Positions 44,715-53,883 are shown, counted from the first letter of the stretch. The stretch is DNA of 57,192 bases from Candidatus Magnetominusculus dajiuhuensis (GCA_015233465.1 JADFXP010000018.1:1-57192), one strand, 5' to 3'. The notes: generated by a model from the letters alone, not told the origin. Made by a program: numbers and translations.

Positions 44715-45053
44715 AAAAGGGTCATTAGAAAAATTAGATGGATGCCAAACCTTTGATAATTCTTTAAATGCTTGATATATCTGATTTAAAGATTTAGTTG
44801 GATTTATTTCAAGAATGGCATAATATTTTTTTAAATCATCATTATTAATATAATAATTACAAAGTAACTCATAAGCCGAGTTTATTTGATTTGTTTTCTC
44901 TATAGCTTTTTTTTATAAATCAAGGTCATGATTAAAACGGTCTGGATGCCAAATTTTAATTAAATTATTATATGTTTGCTCTAACTTAAATATAGAATCT
45001 GTAGGTTCTATCTCAAGAATATCAAAATATTGTTTTATGTTATCTTTATCCAC
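43443..45053 (-). pseudogene. J-domain/serine protease/TPR protein interrupted by an in-frame stop
   Basis: Read from GTG at 45053, which has a strong AAAGGAGG five bases upstream, the frame encodes a J-like domain (IKQYFDILEIEP, HPD motif WHPDRF), a TAA at 44913-44915 (codon 47), then in the same frame the rest of that J domain (KKAIEKTNQINSAYELL), a second J-like domain whose HPD is WHPSNF, and the downstream protease. An open frame from ATG 44714 (423 residues) has a membrane helix (70-90), a trypsin-like domain with H153, D184 and S254 (GNSGCP), and C-terminal TPRs (about 300-410). The stop is one substitution from a sense codon (CAA or AAA). Either a genuine nonsense mutation, a sequencing error, or readthrough. 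Confidence 0.75.
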
Positions 45054-45083
45054 ATTACCTCCTTTAAATTCATAGAAGATTAT

Positions 45084-45815
45084 CTATTTTAAATAATAAG
45101 TTTCACAATATTTTTTATCTTTCTCTAATTTTTCATTTAGTCTTTTATAACCATCTTCTATCTGCCAGCTTGCAAATCCTGACATGTCATATAGTCTTGA
45201 ATCTTTATTATATGTTTCATTTGCTTTTGCTATACATTTGTCATAATTATTTTCTGCTTCAAGACGTTTTTTCCTATCATTTTCCCACTTTTGTTGGACG
45301 TTCTGAATCTTTTGTTTAACAGTTTCAATATTATTAACCAGATCTTCCAATGAATTAAGTTTATCTATTAATTCAAGCGCTTTTTTTGCTTGAGGATGAC
45401 CATGTGATTCTGCAATTTTAAACCATTCAACTGCCTTTGAACGATCTTGAGGAACTCCATCCCCTTTAAAAAACATTACGCCAATTTGAAATTGGGTGTT
45501 TATATCACATTTTTTGCCAGTCGTACAGCGATTAATTGCATCTACAAACCATTGATAATGCGATTGAGGCTCTGATTTATTTGCAGTATTTTCAATTGGT
45601 TTATCTTCTGGCGGATTTTCTGGTAAATTTTCTGTTATTGGCGTTTCTATCTGTCTTGTCTTTGAAGGGATAGAGCCGCTTTTAATATGTATTGGCTGGG
45701 ATTTATTATTCTGTGTATCTTGCTCTTCCCCTGAAAATGATAATAATGGAAAACTAATCAAGCAAATAAAAATAAAACAAATACGAATAATTCTACTCTT
45801 AAAAACATTCGTCAT
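45084..45815 (-). CDS. Exported Sel1-repeat protein
   Basis: 243 residues. N-terminal signal-like helix (10-28, IRICFIFICLISFPLLSFS), a low-complexity proline-rich linker, a cysteine pair in INRCTTGKKCD, one Sel1-type repeat (QIGVMFFKGDGVPQDRSKAVEWFKIA), and a charged coiled coil (155-215). Probably a periplasmic adaptor. It lies 31 bp upstream of the J-domain/protease gene in the same direction. Confidence 0.75.
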   Translation of the reverse strand: MTNVFKSRIIRICFIFICLISFPLLSFSGEEQDTQNNKSQPIHIKSGSIPSKTRQIETPITENLPENPPEDKPIENTANKSEPQSHYQWFVDAINRCTTGKKCDINTQFQIGVMFFKGDGVPQDRSKAVEWFKIAESHGHPQAKKALELIDKLNSLEDLVNNIETVKQKIQNVQQKWENDRKKRLEAENNYDKCIAKANETYNKDSRLYDMSGFASWQIEDGYKRLNEKLEKDKKYCETYYLK

Positions 45816-45844
45816 TTCCCCAGCCTCCCTAAGTTGTAAAAATC

Positions 45845-46435
45845 TTACTTCTTCCCAGGTGCACTGCTTGTTATATCAATATCTAGCTCTGCTATTCCAT
45901 CATCATTAAGAGAGATTTCTTCAACTGGCGCTTCTTCAGCTATTGTTGCCTCATCTATCTCCTCAGATTTTGCCCCTCCGCCAGATTTACCTTTTAGCTC
46001 TTTATTTTTCTTTTCAAGTATACTGATATACATCTTTAGGTCTTTGCTTTCCTGAATAGCTTCATATTTCTCTGTATCTTTGGTCTTTATTGAATCAATT
46101 ACCTCATTAAATTTCTGATACATTTTTTCAAATAATATCAGGTCATCTCCCTTGCCTTCTTTAATACCTTGTATTGTTGCATCCAAAAAGGATAAGCGGT
46201 TTTCATATGTATCTATCAACGGTTTTAATTCATTTTGCAGAGTTTCGCCAAGTTTTACTTTTTCTTCATTTATTGAGGTTATTTCATTATTTACATATTG
46301 CTCAAGGTCTTTCTTATTCCCGCCGCCTCCGCCGCCTCCTTTTCTTACTTTATATATAAGATAAAGAGTAATAACAAAAAACAGCGCAAGCGTCTCAACC
46401 AGCACCATAAATAAATGTAGATCTATTGAAATCAT
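45845..46435 (-). CDS. Single-pass membrane coiled-coil protein
   Basis: 196 residues. TM helix about 6-27, a KVRK positive stop, a run of seven glycines (32-38) as a flexible linker, long coiled coil (40-150), and a very acidic tail. No known family recognised. It overlaps the VWA gene by four bases (ATGA), so the two products are made together. Confidence 0.7.
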   Translation of the reverse strand: MISIDLHLFMVLVETLALFFVITLYLIYKVRKGGGGGGGNKKDLEQYVNNEITSINEEKVKLGETLQNELKPLIDTYENRLSFLDATIQGIKEGKGDDLILFEKMYQKFNEVIDSIKTKDTEKYEAIQESKDLKMYISILEKKNKELKGKSGGGAKSEEIDEATIAEEAPVEEISLNDDGIAELDIDITSSAPGKK

Positions 46436-48003
46436 TTTTTAAATTTCTTTATCTTCAGCCCCTTTAATAATTTTCCTGCTTTCTCTAAAAGAGCGCTCCT
46501 TAGAGTCTTTGCCTTTTTTAGCAAAAGAAATAATATTACTATAGTTATTAGTATAGCATTTATCTTTAAAAATGAATTTATTGCTTTTTTTAATGTTAAT
46601 CCCTTTATTTTCTCAGTTAATAGTTGATTATTTGCTGCTGTTTCACTATTATCCTGTGGGTTTAATGATTTTTCTATATCTTGTTTTAATGCCTTAGCCT
46701 GCCCTTTTTCTTCTGTTCCTTTTTCAGATTTTACAGCCGTTAATGGCATCACCTCATTTTCCTTCAGTACTATAAATGTAAAGCTCTGCGAACGCTCAAA
46801 TGTACTGCCCGCTGCCTTTACCTTTAAGGTATATTGCCCAGCAACAGCAGGTTTTATCACGCCAGCATATTTACCGTCATTTTTAACCTTATCCGCACCC
46901 TCTCCATTATCAAATAACGCTATATGATCTGTCTTCCCATCAGGCAGCGTCAACTCTAAACCCATAGTTATCTTGCTTAATATCTCAGGCTCTGTTACTA
47001 TCTTTTTGTCTTTTAAAAGCCAAGAATTTACAGTAATTACCTCATTTAATTTAACATATTGATTATTAAAATCCGTTTGCAGCTTTAGATTAGTTACAAT
47101 ATACGCCTTGTTACCCTTTTCTGTGCTGAATTTGATATTCCATCTCCCTGCCTCAGGTGCAGTTAATGTCATCATATCAAATTTATCTGACTCCGACCAT
47201 TTTATAGTTTCAGGCTTAGCATTTGCCGTGTACATCTTCTTAGTTGGAGATACCAGCGTAATCTTAGTCAGAGGCGTTGCTTTATTGGCAATAATAGTCA
47301 CCTCTTCAATTGATTTATCTACTAAAAATGAATTGTCCTGCATTGGCAGCATGTCCGGTGACTTCAGATTCTCAAATATCGAGGTAAACCGCATATGCAG
47401 ATTATCACTCGTAAGGTCTACATAAAAAAGCCCATTTGTCGCCTTCGCTATATATTCAAGCAGCTCCTTATCAGACTCATCAGAAAATGCCATTGTGTAA
47501 ATCACTATACCTCTGTCTTTATATTTCTGTAATAACGTTGTCTTTAAGGTATCTGTTAATTTTGCATCCATTGCAGCATCGCTTGTATCCATCTTGCCGT
47601 CTGACATTAAAATTACTATCGGCTTACTGTTAGGTCTGATATTTTTGTCAAGTAACACATACGCCATATCTAAGGCATCATATATGTTTGTCCATAACCC
47701 AGTTGACGGCACCTTATTTATAGCATTTACTAATTTATCTAAATTCCCAGCCTCTTTAACCATAGTTAAAGGTATCAAGATATCCGATTTTGTGTTAAAA
47801 CTCTCTATCGCAGCCCTATCATCAGCCCCAAGTAAAGATACAAATAACCTCGCAGCAGGCAAGCGTAAATTGAACGGATCAGTGTGTTTCATGCTGCCAG
47901 AAGAATCAAGCACCACCACTACATCAGTGAAATCCTTCTTATCTTCACAATATCCCGTATAAGAAAATATGAGGATTGATAATAGAATAACTAACGTCTT
48001 CAT
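46432..48003 (-). CDS. VWA-domain protein with C-terminal membrane anchor
   Basis: 523 residues. Signal peptide (1-19), von Willebrand factor A domain with a complete MIDAS (D33-x-S35-x-S37, MSDGKMDTSD), an Ig-like beta-rich region (about 230-420, TLVSPTKKMYT, GQYTLKVKAAG), a linker and a C-terminal helix about 485-503 followed by a strongly basic tail. Metal-dependent adhesion or complex assembly at the periplasmic face is the usual role. Its leader is a type I element (copy 13). Confidence 0.85.
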   Translation of the reverse strand: MKTLVILLSILIFSYTGYCEDKKDFTDVVVVLDSSGSMKHTDPFNLRLPAARLFVSLLGADDRAAIESFNTKSDILIPLTMVKEAGNLDKLVNAINKVPSTGLWTNIYDALDMAYVLLDKNIRPNSKPIVILMSDGKMDTSDAAMDAKLTDTLKTTLLQKYKDRGIVIYTMAFSDESDKELLEYIAKATNGLFYVDLTSDNLHMRFTSIFENLKSPDMLPMQDNSFLVDKSIEEVTIIANKATPLTKITLVSPTKKMYTANAKPETIKWSESDKFDMMTLTAPEAGRWNIKFSTEKGNKAYIVTNLKLQTDFNNQYVKLNEVITVNSWLLKDKKIVTEPEILSKITMGLELTLPDGKTDHIALFDNGEGADKVKNDGKYAGVIKPAVAGQYTLKVKAAGSTFERSQSFTFIVLKENEVMPLTAVKSEKGTEEKGQAKALKQDIEKSLNPQDNSETAANNQLLTEKIKGLTLKKAINSFLKINAILITIVILFLLLKKAKTLRSALLEKAGKLLKGLKIKKFKK

Positions 48004-48006
48004 AAG

Positions 48007-48102
48007 TAACCCTTTAAGGCCTTTTTTTAAACTTTTTTGTAAAAAGTTTAATTAATAAGCCCTTAAAAATCCCGCAAAGGGACTCGTCCCTTTGAACCCA
48101 TT
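48007..48102 (-). repeat. Type I element, long mosaic copy 13
   Basis: Variable stem CAAAGGGAC/GTCCCTTTG at 48075-48094, CCCGC spacer; the constant stem is split by an AT-rich hairpin (TAAACTTTTT/AAAAAGTTTA, about 48028-48050). Runs from the glyS stop to the start of the VWA gene. Confidence 0.8.
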
Positions 48103-50186
48103 TATTTCTCTATCAATGATGATATATTGCCAGCCAACTTAACAACTTCATGAATGTATTTTAATAACCCTAGCCTATTATCTCTTACTTCCATATTTTT
48201 ATCCATTACCAATACTGAATCAAAAAACTTATTTATATATAGAATTAATTCTTTTAAACAATCTATTGCACCTTTAAAATTACCAGATTCAACCAATTTT
48301 AAAAATCTCGGCTCTGTCTCTTTTACCATTACATATAAATTTTTTTCATCCATTTCTACTAATTTATCGCAGTCAAAATCCCCGCCAAACCCTTTGGGAA
48401 TTATATTAGATACCCTCTTTACTGCTAATAGAAATTCATTATAACCACTATCCTCCCTTAACTCCCTATAAGCATTAAGACGATGATAAATAAATGATAT
48501 CGGAAGATTCATGAAATTATCCATTGCTGCTTCTATCTGGTCATGAGAAAATCCCTCACTTGAAAAAATCGCTTCAAGTCTCTGCCTTAAAAAAAATTCT
48601 ATCTTTTCATAAACATCAGAAATATTACATTGTGGCAGCTTTTCCTTTAGTAACTTTAACGGAGTCCCAAAAAGTATTGTAAAATTTATAATAAAATCTC
48701 TTTGTCTAATTATTGAAATAATCCCAATCGCCTGTCTTCTTAATGCAAAAGGATCTTTTGAACCAGTCGGTATCAGCCCAAGACCAAAAGATGATGCAAT
48801 ATTATCTATTTTATCAGCAAGACTTAATATAATACCGATCTTTGTCTTTGGAAGTATATCTTCTCCAGGCTTCGGCAGATACTGCTCTAAAATCGCCTGT
48901 ACAATTTCATCACTCTCACCGTCTAACTGCGCATAATGACTGCCCATTATACCTTGCAGCTCAGGAAATTCCTTAACCACTCCAGTTGATAGGTCTGCCT
49001 TAGAAAGATTAACTGCACGGTTTAATAGACTAATTTCCTCATTAAATAATGATATAGATAAAAATCTGCAAATTTCTTGAAGTCTTTGAACCTTATCATA
49101 AATACTTCCAAGCCCCTCTTGAAAGGTTATTGATTTAAGGGAATCAAACTTTTCAAGTAATGGAGTATTAGTGTCTTGTTCAAAATAAAATCTTGCATCG
49201 TCAAATCTTGCACCTAAGACCTTTTCAGCGCCTTTTGCGACATTTTTAGCATTTTCTTTTAAAGTATTTGAGATAACAATACATTTATTTATAAGAGTAC
49301 CGTTTTGATTCCTTAGGGCAAAGTATTTTTGATGATCACGCATTACGCTTATCAATAATTCCTTTGGCAGTCTAAGAAAATCCACTGAAAATTCTGCTAT
49401 AACTGCTGTTGGATATTCTAATATATATGAAACAGTTGTAAGCAGACCTTCATCATTTACAACTAAGGCATTTAATTCCCTTTCAATTTCACTAATCTGC
49501 TCTTGAATTATCTGTTTTCTTTCATCAGGGTCAACTATTACAAAGGCATTTCTGAGCGCTGAAATGTAATCGTCAGGAGAATTGATCTGTATTTTTTGAT
49601 TACTAAGAAATCTATGGCCAAAGGTAAAATTATTAGAAATAACAGCGCCAAATTCAACGTTAAATGGAACACTTCCGCAAAGTGCAAGTATCCACCTAAC
49701 GGGACGGGCGAATTTCACGTCATAATTATTCCAGCGCATGGTTTTTGGAAATTGGAGCGATGTGATTAGCTTATTAAATATATCTGAGATTATTTCTTTT
49801 GTAGGGAGACCTTTTTCGTTGATAACAGCAGCAATATATTCTCCAAATTGTCCGGGGGATTTTTCTTTTTTTAGGACAACGATTTCGTTTATTTTGATAT
49901 TTTTAGAATTAGCAAAGCTGACAGCAGCTTTGGTTGGGCTGCCTTCTTTATCATAAGCTGCGTTTTTAGGCGGTCCAAAGTGAGTTATTGTGCGAGGTTT
50001 TTGATGTTCTGCAACTCCGTAAATTATGATAACGAGTCTTTGAGGTGTAGCAAGAGTATATATTTTCTCAAAATCAACCGCATTTTGGTCGAGCAATTTT
50101 TCTGCAAGTTCCCGCATTGATTCCATAGTATTAGGAAGGAATCGAGCTGGAATTTCCTCTGTGCCTATTTCAAGTAGTATATTCAT
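48102..50186 (-). CDS. glyS: Glycyl-tRNA synthetase beta subunit
   Basis: 694 residues, the normal length. Start MNILLEIGTEEIPARFLP is the conserved N-terminus; RSxxWLL-like LxRWILAL (FARPVRWILAL), HD-like and tRNA-binding C-terminal DALR regions (NRLGLLKYIHEV) are present. Pairs with glyQ as an alpha2beta2 enzyme charging tRNA-Gly. Confidence 0.96.
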   Translation of the reverse strand: MNILLEIGTEEIPARFLPNTMESMRELAEKLLDQNAVDFEKIYTLATPQRLVIIIYGVAEHQKPRTITHFGPPKNAAYDKEGSPTKAAVSFANSKNIKINEIVVLKKEKSPGQFGEYIAAVINEKGLPTKEIISDIFNKLITSLQFPKTMRWNNYDVKFARPVRWILALCGSVPFNVEFGAVISNNFTFGHRFLSNQKIQINSPDDYISALRNAFVIVDPDERKQIIQEQISEIERELNALVVNDEGLLTTVSYILEYPTAVIAEFSVDFLRLPKELLISVMRDHQKYFALRNQNGTLINKCIVISNTLKENAKNVAKGAEKVLGARFDDARFYFEQDTNTPLLEKFDSLKSITFQEGLGSIYDKVQRLQEICRFLSISLFNEEISLLNRAVNLSKADLSTGVVKEFPELQGIMGSHYAQLDGESDEIVQAILEQYLPKPGEDILPKTKIGIILSLADKIDNIASSFGLGLIPTGSKDPFALRRQAIGIISIIRQRDFIINFTILFGTPLKLLKEKLPQCNISDVYEKIEFFLRQRLEAIFSSEGFSHDQIEAAMDNFMNLPISFIYHRLNAYRELREDSGYNEFLLAVKRVSNIIPKGFGGDFDCDKLVEMDEKNLYVMVKETEPRFLKLVESGNFKGAIDCLKELILYINKFFDSVLVMDKNMEVRDNRLGLLKYIHEVVKLAGNISSLIEK

Positions 50187-50189
50187 TTT

Positions 50190-50290
50190 TTTATAATGGG
50201 TTCAAAGGGCCTTTTTGGAAACTTTTTTGTAAAAAGTTTCATCTATTAACTCCCTTTGCGGGATTTTTAAGGGCAGAGCCCTTAAAAGGG
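50190..50290 (+). repeat. Type I element, long mosaic copy 14, coding for the GlyQ tail
   Basis: AATGGGTTCAAAGGG left edge, AT-rich hairpin GAAACTTTTT/AAAAAGTTTC (50218-50240), CTCCCTTTGCGGGATTT spacer, constant stem TTAAGGGC/GCCCTTAA (50266-50284). From 50202 on it is read on the minus strand as the last ~28 codons and TGA of glyQ. Confidence 0.85.
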
Positions 50291-51143
50291 GGTACTCCAA
50301 ATCTTTTCTTTGTTTAAGATAAATCTCCGCAGATTTACGGGCGAGTCCTCTGATTCTTCCGATGTAGGCGGTTCTTTCAGAAACGCTGATAGCGCCTCTG
50401 GCGTCAAGAATATTGAATGTATGAGAGCATTTAAGACAGGCCTCATAGGCTGGTAATACGAGGTCTTGTTTAATAAGCGCCTTAGCTTCAGCCTCAAATT
50501 TGGTAAATAATTCTGAATAAAGGGAGGTATCGGCAAAATCGAAATTAAATTTGGAGCATTCAATTTCGTCCATGTGATGGATGTCGCCATAAGAGACGTT
50601 ATCTGTCCATTTGAGATTATAAACATTATCAACGCCTTGAAGGTACATGGATATGCGTTCAAGACCGTAGGTAATTTCAACGGTAATGGGTTTGAGGTCA
50701 ATGCTGCCGATTTGTTGAAAATAGGTAAATTGTGTTATCTCCATGCCATTAAGCCAGACTTCCCAGCCGAGACCGCTTGCGCCGAGAGTTGGGGATTCCC
50801 AATCATCTTCAACGAATCTTATGTCATTTTGTTTAGGATTAAGACCGAGGGCAGCAAGACTTTGGAGGTAGAGTTCTTGACAGTCATTGGGTGAGGGTTT
50901 AAGGATAACTTGAAATTGATAGTAATGTTGGAGTCTATTAGGGTTTTGACCGTATCTTCCGTCAGTGGGTCTGCGGGAGGGCTGAACATAAGCTGCCTTC
51001 CAAGGTTCTGGCCCAAGGGCTTTAAAAAATGTTGCAGGATGAAATGTTCCTGCGCCCATTTGGAGATCATAGGGCTGAATGATTATACAGCCTTTTTTTG
51101 CCCAATAATCTTGAAGTGTTAAAATCAATTGTTGAAAGTTCAT
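50202..51143 (-). CDS. glyQ: Glycyl-tRNA synthetase alpha subunit
   Basis: 313 residues. Class II catalytic subunit: [26 protein letters not shown] start region, [32 protein letters not shown] motif 2 and [12 protein letters not shown] motif 3. The core ends near KDLEYPLL (about 285), close to the usual family end; the following 28 residues to [12 protein letters not shown] are a basic tail encoded inside a type I repeat. Upstream of glyS by 15 bp. Confidence 0.95.
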   Translation of the reverse strand: MNFQQLILTLQDYWAKKGCIIIQPYDLQMGAGTFHPATFFKALGPEPWKAAYVQPSRRPTDGRYGQNPNRLQHYYQFQVILKPSPNDCQELYLQSLAALGLNPKQNDIRFVEDDWESPTLGASGLGWEVWLNGMEITQFTYFQQIGSIDLKPITVEITYGLERISMYLQGVDNVYNLKWTDNVSYGDIHHMDEIECSKFNFDFADTSLYSELFTKFEAEAKALIKQDLVLPAYEACLKCSHTFNILDARGAISVSERTAYIGRIRGLARKSAEIYLKQRKDLEYPLLRALPLKIPQRELIDETFYKKVSKKAL

Positions 51144-51212
51144 AATTTTAAATAAAAGTATATAATTTACTTTAATATTACTGAATTGTCAATGATTTTG
51201 TTAATATTATTA

Positions 51213-51221
51213 TGATATAAT
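51213..51221 (+). promoter_or_regulatory. Extended -10 box upstream of the VorB-like gene
   Basis: TGATATAAT at 51213-51221, the same arrangement as at 30633; a second TATAAT is at 51242-51247. No clear -35. The ATG is at 51267. Confidence 0.35.
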
Positions 51222-51266
51222 AATCTTGAATCTTTTTGGTATATAATAATAGATATTGGGGACATA

Positions 51267-52403
51267 ATGACAAGTAAAAACGTAAAGACAGTAGAAAAGA
51301 TTTTAATGAAGGGAAATGAGGCGATTGCTGAGGCGGCGATAAATGCGCGCTGTAGATTTTTTGCTGGTTATCCGATAACTCCTCAAAATGAGATACCTGA
51401 GTATTTATCTGAACGCATGAATCAAGTAGGAGGGGTGTTTATACAGTCTGAGAGTGAGATTTCAGCTATAAATATGGTATTTGGGGCATCTGCAGCAGGG
51501 GTGCGTTCAATGACATCTTCAAGTTCTCCGGGCATTAGTTTAAAGCAGGAGGGGATTTCTTTCTTATGCGGGGCACAGCTTCCGTGTGTGATTGTAAATG
51601 TGCAGCGCGGCGGTCCTGGACTTGGTAATATCTCAGGATCTCAGGCAGATTATTTTCAGGCGGTTAAGGGCGGAGGTCATGGTGATTATAAACTCCTTGT
51701 CTATGCCCCATATAATGTTCAAGAGATGTGGGATTTAACTATGCACGCATTTGACACATCTGATAAATATCGTAATCCTGCAATGATACTTGTTGACGGT
51801 ATGCTTGGACAGATGATGGAGCCCCTTTCTCCAACGCCGTATGTGGTAAAAAATTTACCAGTAAAAACTTGGGCACTAACAGGCTGCAAAGACAGAGAGC
51901 CAAATGTTATAAGATCAACAGGCTGTAAAGACAGAAAACCAAATGTCATAAAATCTCTATATATGGGTGAGGGTGAGCTTGAGAGGCAAAATGAACTCCT
52001 TCAGGAAAAATATAAAAAGATGAAGGAAGTAGAAGTGATGTATGAAGAAATTGATGTTGAGGATGCTGACGTAATAATTGTTGCATTTGGTTTTGCAGCA
52101 AGAGTAGCGCTTTCGGCTGTAAGGGGGCTTCAGCGTGATGGATATAAGGTTGGGCTTTTTAGACCTATTACATTATTTCCATTTCCTATGCGTCAGATTC
52201 ATCGTCTTGCTGGTGGAAAGAGGAAATTTCTTTCAATTGAGATGAATGCTGGACAGATGGTTGAAGATGTAAGGCTTTCAGTAAATGGAAGGTCAGATGT
52301 ATTTTTTTATGGCAGGCCTGGCGGGGCAATAATGACAGCTGAAGAAATCAGCGAGGTTATTATTAAATGTTTTGAGAACAAGCTGGAACCTCATTTGTTT
52401 TAA
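51267..52403 (+). CDS. 2-oxoacid:ferredoxin oxidoreductase alpha subunit (VorB/KorA-like)
   Basis: 378 residues. The pyrimidine domain of thiamine-diphosphate enzymes oxidising branched 2-oxoacids or 2-oxoglutarate with ferredoxin. MKGNEAIAEAAINARCRFFAGYPITPQNEIPEY begins the family-typical region (GNEAxAEAA, GYPITPQNE), with TSSSSPGISLKQEG and VNVQRGGPGLG later. No beta (TPP-binding), gamma or ferredoxin subunit adjoins, so partners must be elsewhere. Residues 205-230 carry a 13-residue tandem duplication. Confidence 0.88.
   Translation: MTSKNVKTVEKILMKGNEAIAEAAINARCRFFAGYPITPQNEIPEYLSERMNQVGGVFIQSESEISAINMVFGASAAGVRSMTSSSSPGISLKQEGISFLCGAQLPCVIVNVQRGGPGLGNISGSQADYFQAVKGGGHGDYKLLVYAPYNVQEMWDLTMHAFDTSDKYRNPAMILVDGMLGQMMEPLSPTPYVVKNLPVKTWALTGCKDREPNVIRSTGCKDRKPNVIKSLYMGEGELERQNELLQEKYKKMKEVEVMYEEIDVEDADVIIVAFGFAARVALSAVRGLQRDGYKVGLFRPITLFPFPMRQIHRLAGGKRKFLSIEMNAGQMVEDVRLSVNGRSDVFFYGRPGGAIMTAEEISEVIIKCFENKLEPHLF
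51879..51956 (+). repeat. 39-bp in-frame tandem duplication
   Basis: Two copies (51879-51917, 51918-51956) with a few mismatches encode TGCKDREPNVIRS and TGCKDRKPNVIKS in the linker of the VorB-like protein, where relatives have a single TGxKGRxPNVIxS segment. Confidence 0.85.
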
Positions 52404-52422
52404 TAGATTTGGAGATTTTAAG

Positions 52423-53883
52423 ATGAATAATGATAAATTAGAATTTGTAGATGAAAAGGGTAATCCCCTTGCAAAACCAAAAACACCTTATAATACAAGT
52501 GAAAAAATCAGAAATCAAAAGATTACGCAGATACAAGCCGCTACTCAAGCTGAATTAAACGCTGATAATTCTCCCTTTCAAGTACTTGATAATCTTCAGG
52601 TTAGTCTTGGTAAATTTTACAACTTTAAAACCATGGATATTCTTAGAAGCGTTGGAGAGAAAAGCGTAAATCTTACCGTAGAGGTAATTGGATTTGCAAA
52701 ATTAGTCCAGACCATTTGTGAAGCTGACCCTGATTTATCATTAGGAAGCATAATGATTGAAAACTCTGAACTTTATTCTATAAAACATACCATTCATACT
52801 GCTATAGTGTGCGAGATAATCTCCAAATATCTTGGCTGGTCTACTACTGATAGATTATTACTGCTTGCTGCGGTTTTTACAATGAATATAGCGATGATAG
52901 AGGTGCAGGATAATTTTTATTATCAAGAAGACCCTTTAACTCCAGCTCAAAAACAATTAATACGTGACCATCCTGCGCAGGGCGTTGAGCTTTTAGTAAG
53001 GAATAATGTAACTAATAAGATTTGGCTTAATATAGTTGCCCAGCATCATGAGTCTCCTGATGGAAGCGGCTATCCTCGCGGTCTAAAGGGCGATCAAATT
53101 AGTCTGTCAGCCAAGATTGTATCCCTATCGGATATGTTTTGTGCAAAGGTAGTTGGAAGGGATTATCGTAAGCCATTAATGCCGAATGAGGCAATGAAAT
53201 CCGTATTTTTAAGCGGCAGGGCTAAATTGGAGAATGAATTTGCAATGATGTTTGTTAAAGTTCTGGGAATATATCCTCCTGGCACAATAGTTCGTCTTGC
53301 AAACAAAGAGATTGCAATAGTGACTCATAGAGGCGAAAAGGTAAATGAACCTTATGTTGTCACAATTATAAAACCAGATGGAAGTTTATCACCAGTTGCA
53401 AATCCAAGAGACTGTGCAGACCCAAAGTTTGCTATAAAAGAGGTCATTCCATGGAAAGAGGCAAATGTAAAGGTTAATCGTTATCAACTCTGGGGCTATG
53501 GAATGTATAAAAGGACAAGGGTCATTAAAAACGAATCCCTCAAACAAATACGTAATGAAAGACGCTTGCATACACAGATTCCAGTCTTGATTATGCGCTC
53601 TAAAGAGGATGCGCATTTAAAGGGAATTATTGTTGATCTGACTTCAAAGGGGTGTCTTTTAAAGGCACCTATAGATGTTAGTAAACCTTGGGAGGCTAAT
53701 TCGGATATATTGTTATCATTTAAATTGGGTGAAAAGATTATAAAAAATCTTTGCTGTAAGATAAGAAGCGTTAAAGAAGATCAAGAAAATAAAATGCTTG
53801 GGATTCAATTTATTGATATAGAGGCTGAAAGTTGTGCAATATTAAATAGTTATATTGAGAGCGTTAGGAAAGTTCAGGCTTGA
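52423..53883 (+). CDS. Degenerate HD-GYP / PilZ protein
   Basis: 486 residues from ATG 52423, preceded by GGAGA; an upstream in-frame ATG at 52372 lies inside the previous gene and lacks a ribosome site. Domain 1 (about 80-285) is HD-GYP-like with H126, HHE at 208-210 and DGSGYP at 213-218, but the central HD pair is replaced (AAVFTMNIAMIE, 149-160), so phosphodiesterase activity is doubtful. The C-terminal domain (about 375-486) is PilZ with RNERR at 377-381 and DLTSKG at 405-410, which bind c-di-GMP. Probably a c-di-GMP effector. Confidence 0.8.
   Translation: MNNDKLEFVDEKGNPLAKPKTPYNTSEKIRNQKITQIQAATQAELNADNSPFQVLDNLQVSLGKFYNFKTMDILRSVGEKSVNLTVEVIGFAKLVQTICEADPDLSLGSIMIENSELYSIKHTIHTAIVCEIISKYLGWSTTDRLLLLAAVFTMNIAMIEVQDNFYYQEDPLTPAQKQLIRDHPAQGVELLVRNNVTNKIWLNIVAQHHESPDGSGYPRGLKGDQISLSAKIVSLSDMFCAKVVGRDYRKPLMPNEAMKSVFLSGRAKLENEFAMMFVKVLGIYPPGTIVRLANKEIAIVTHRGEKVNEPYVVTIIKPDGSLSPVANPRDCADPKFAIKEVIPWKEANVKVNRYQLWGYGMYKRTRVIKNESLKQIRNERRLHTQIPVLIMRSKEDAHLKGIIVDLTSKGCLLKAPIDVSKPWEANSDILLSFKLGEKIIKNLCCKIRSVKEDQENKMLGIQFIDIEAESCAILNSYIESVRKVQA

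Noticed and set aside
44903..44915. Programmed frameshift or slippage at the A8 run
   Set aside because: The TAA uses the first two A residues of the run and both flanks are already in the same frame, so slippage would not remove the stop.
47594..47962. 122-residue plus-strand frame opposite the VWA gene
   Set aside because: It is antisense to a protein with a complete VWA signature and has no homologous motif or ribosome site.
50282..50701. 139-residue alternative minus frame inside glyQ
   Set aside because: Overlaps the synthetase core in another frame; the synthetase motifs decide.
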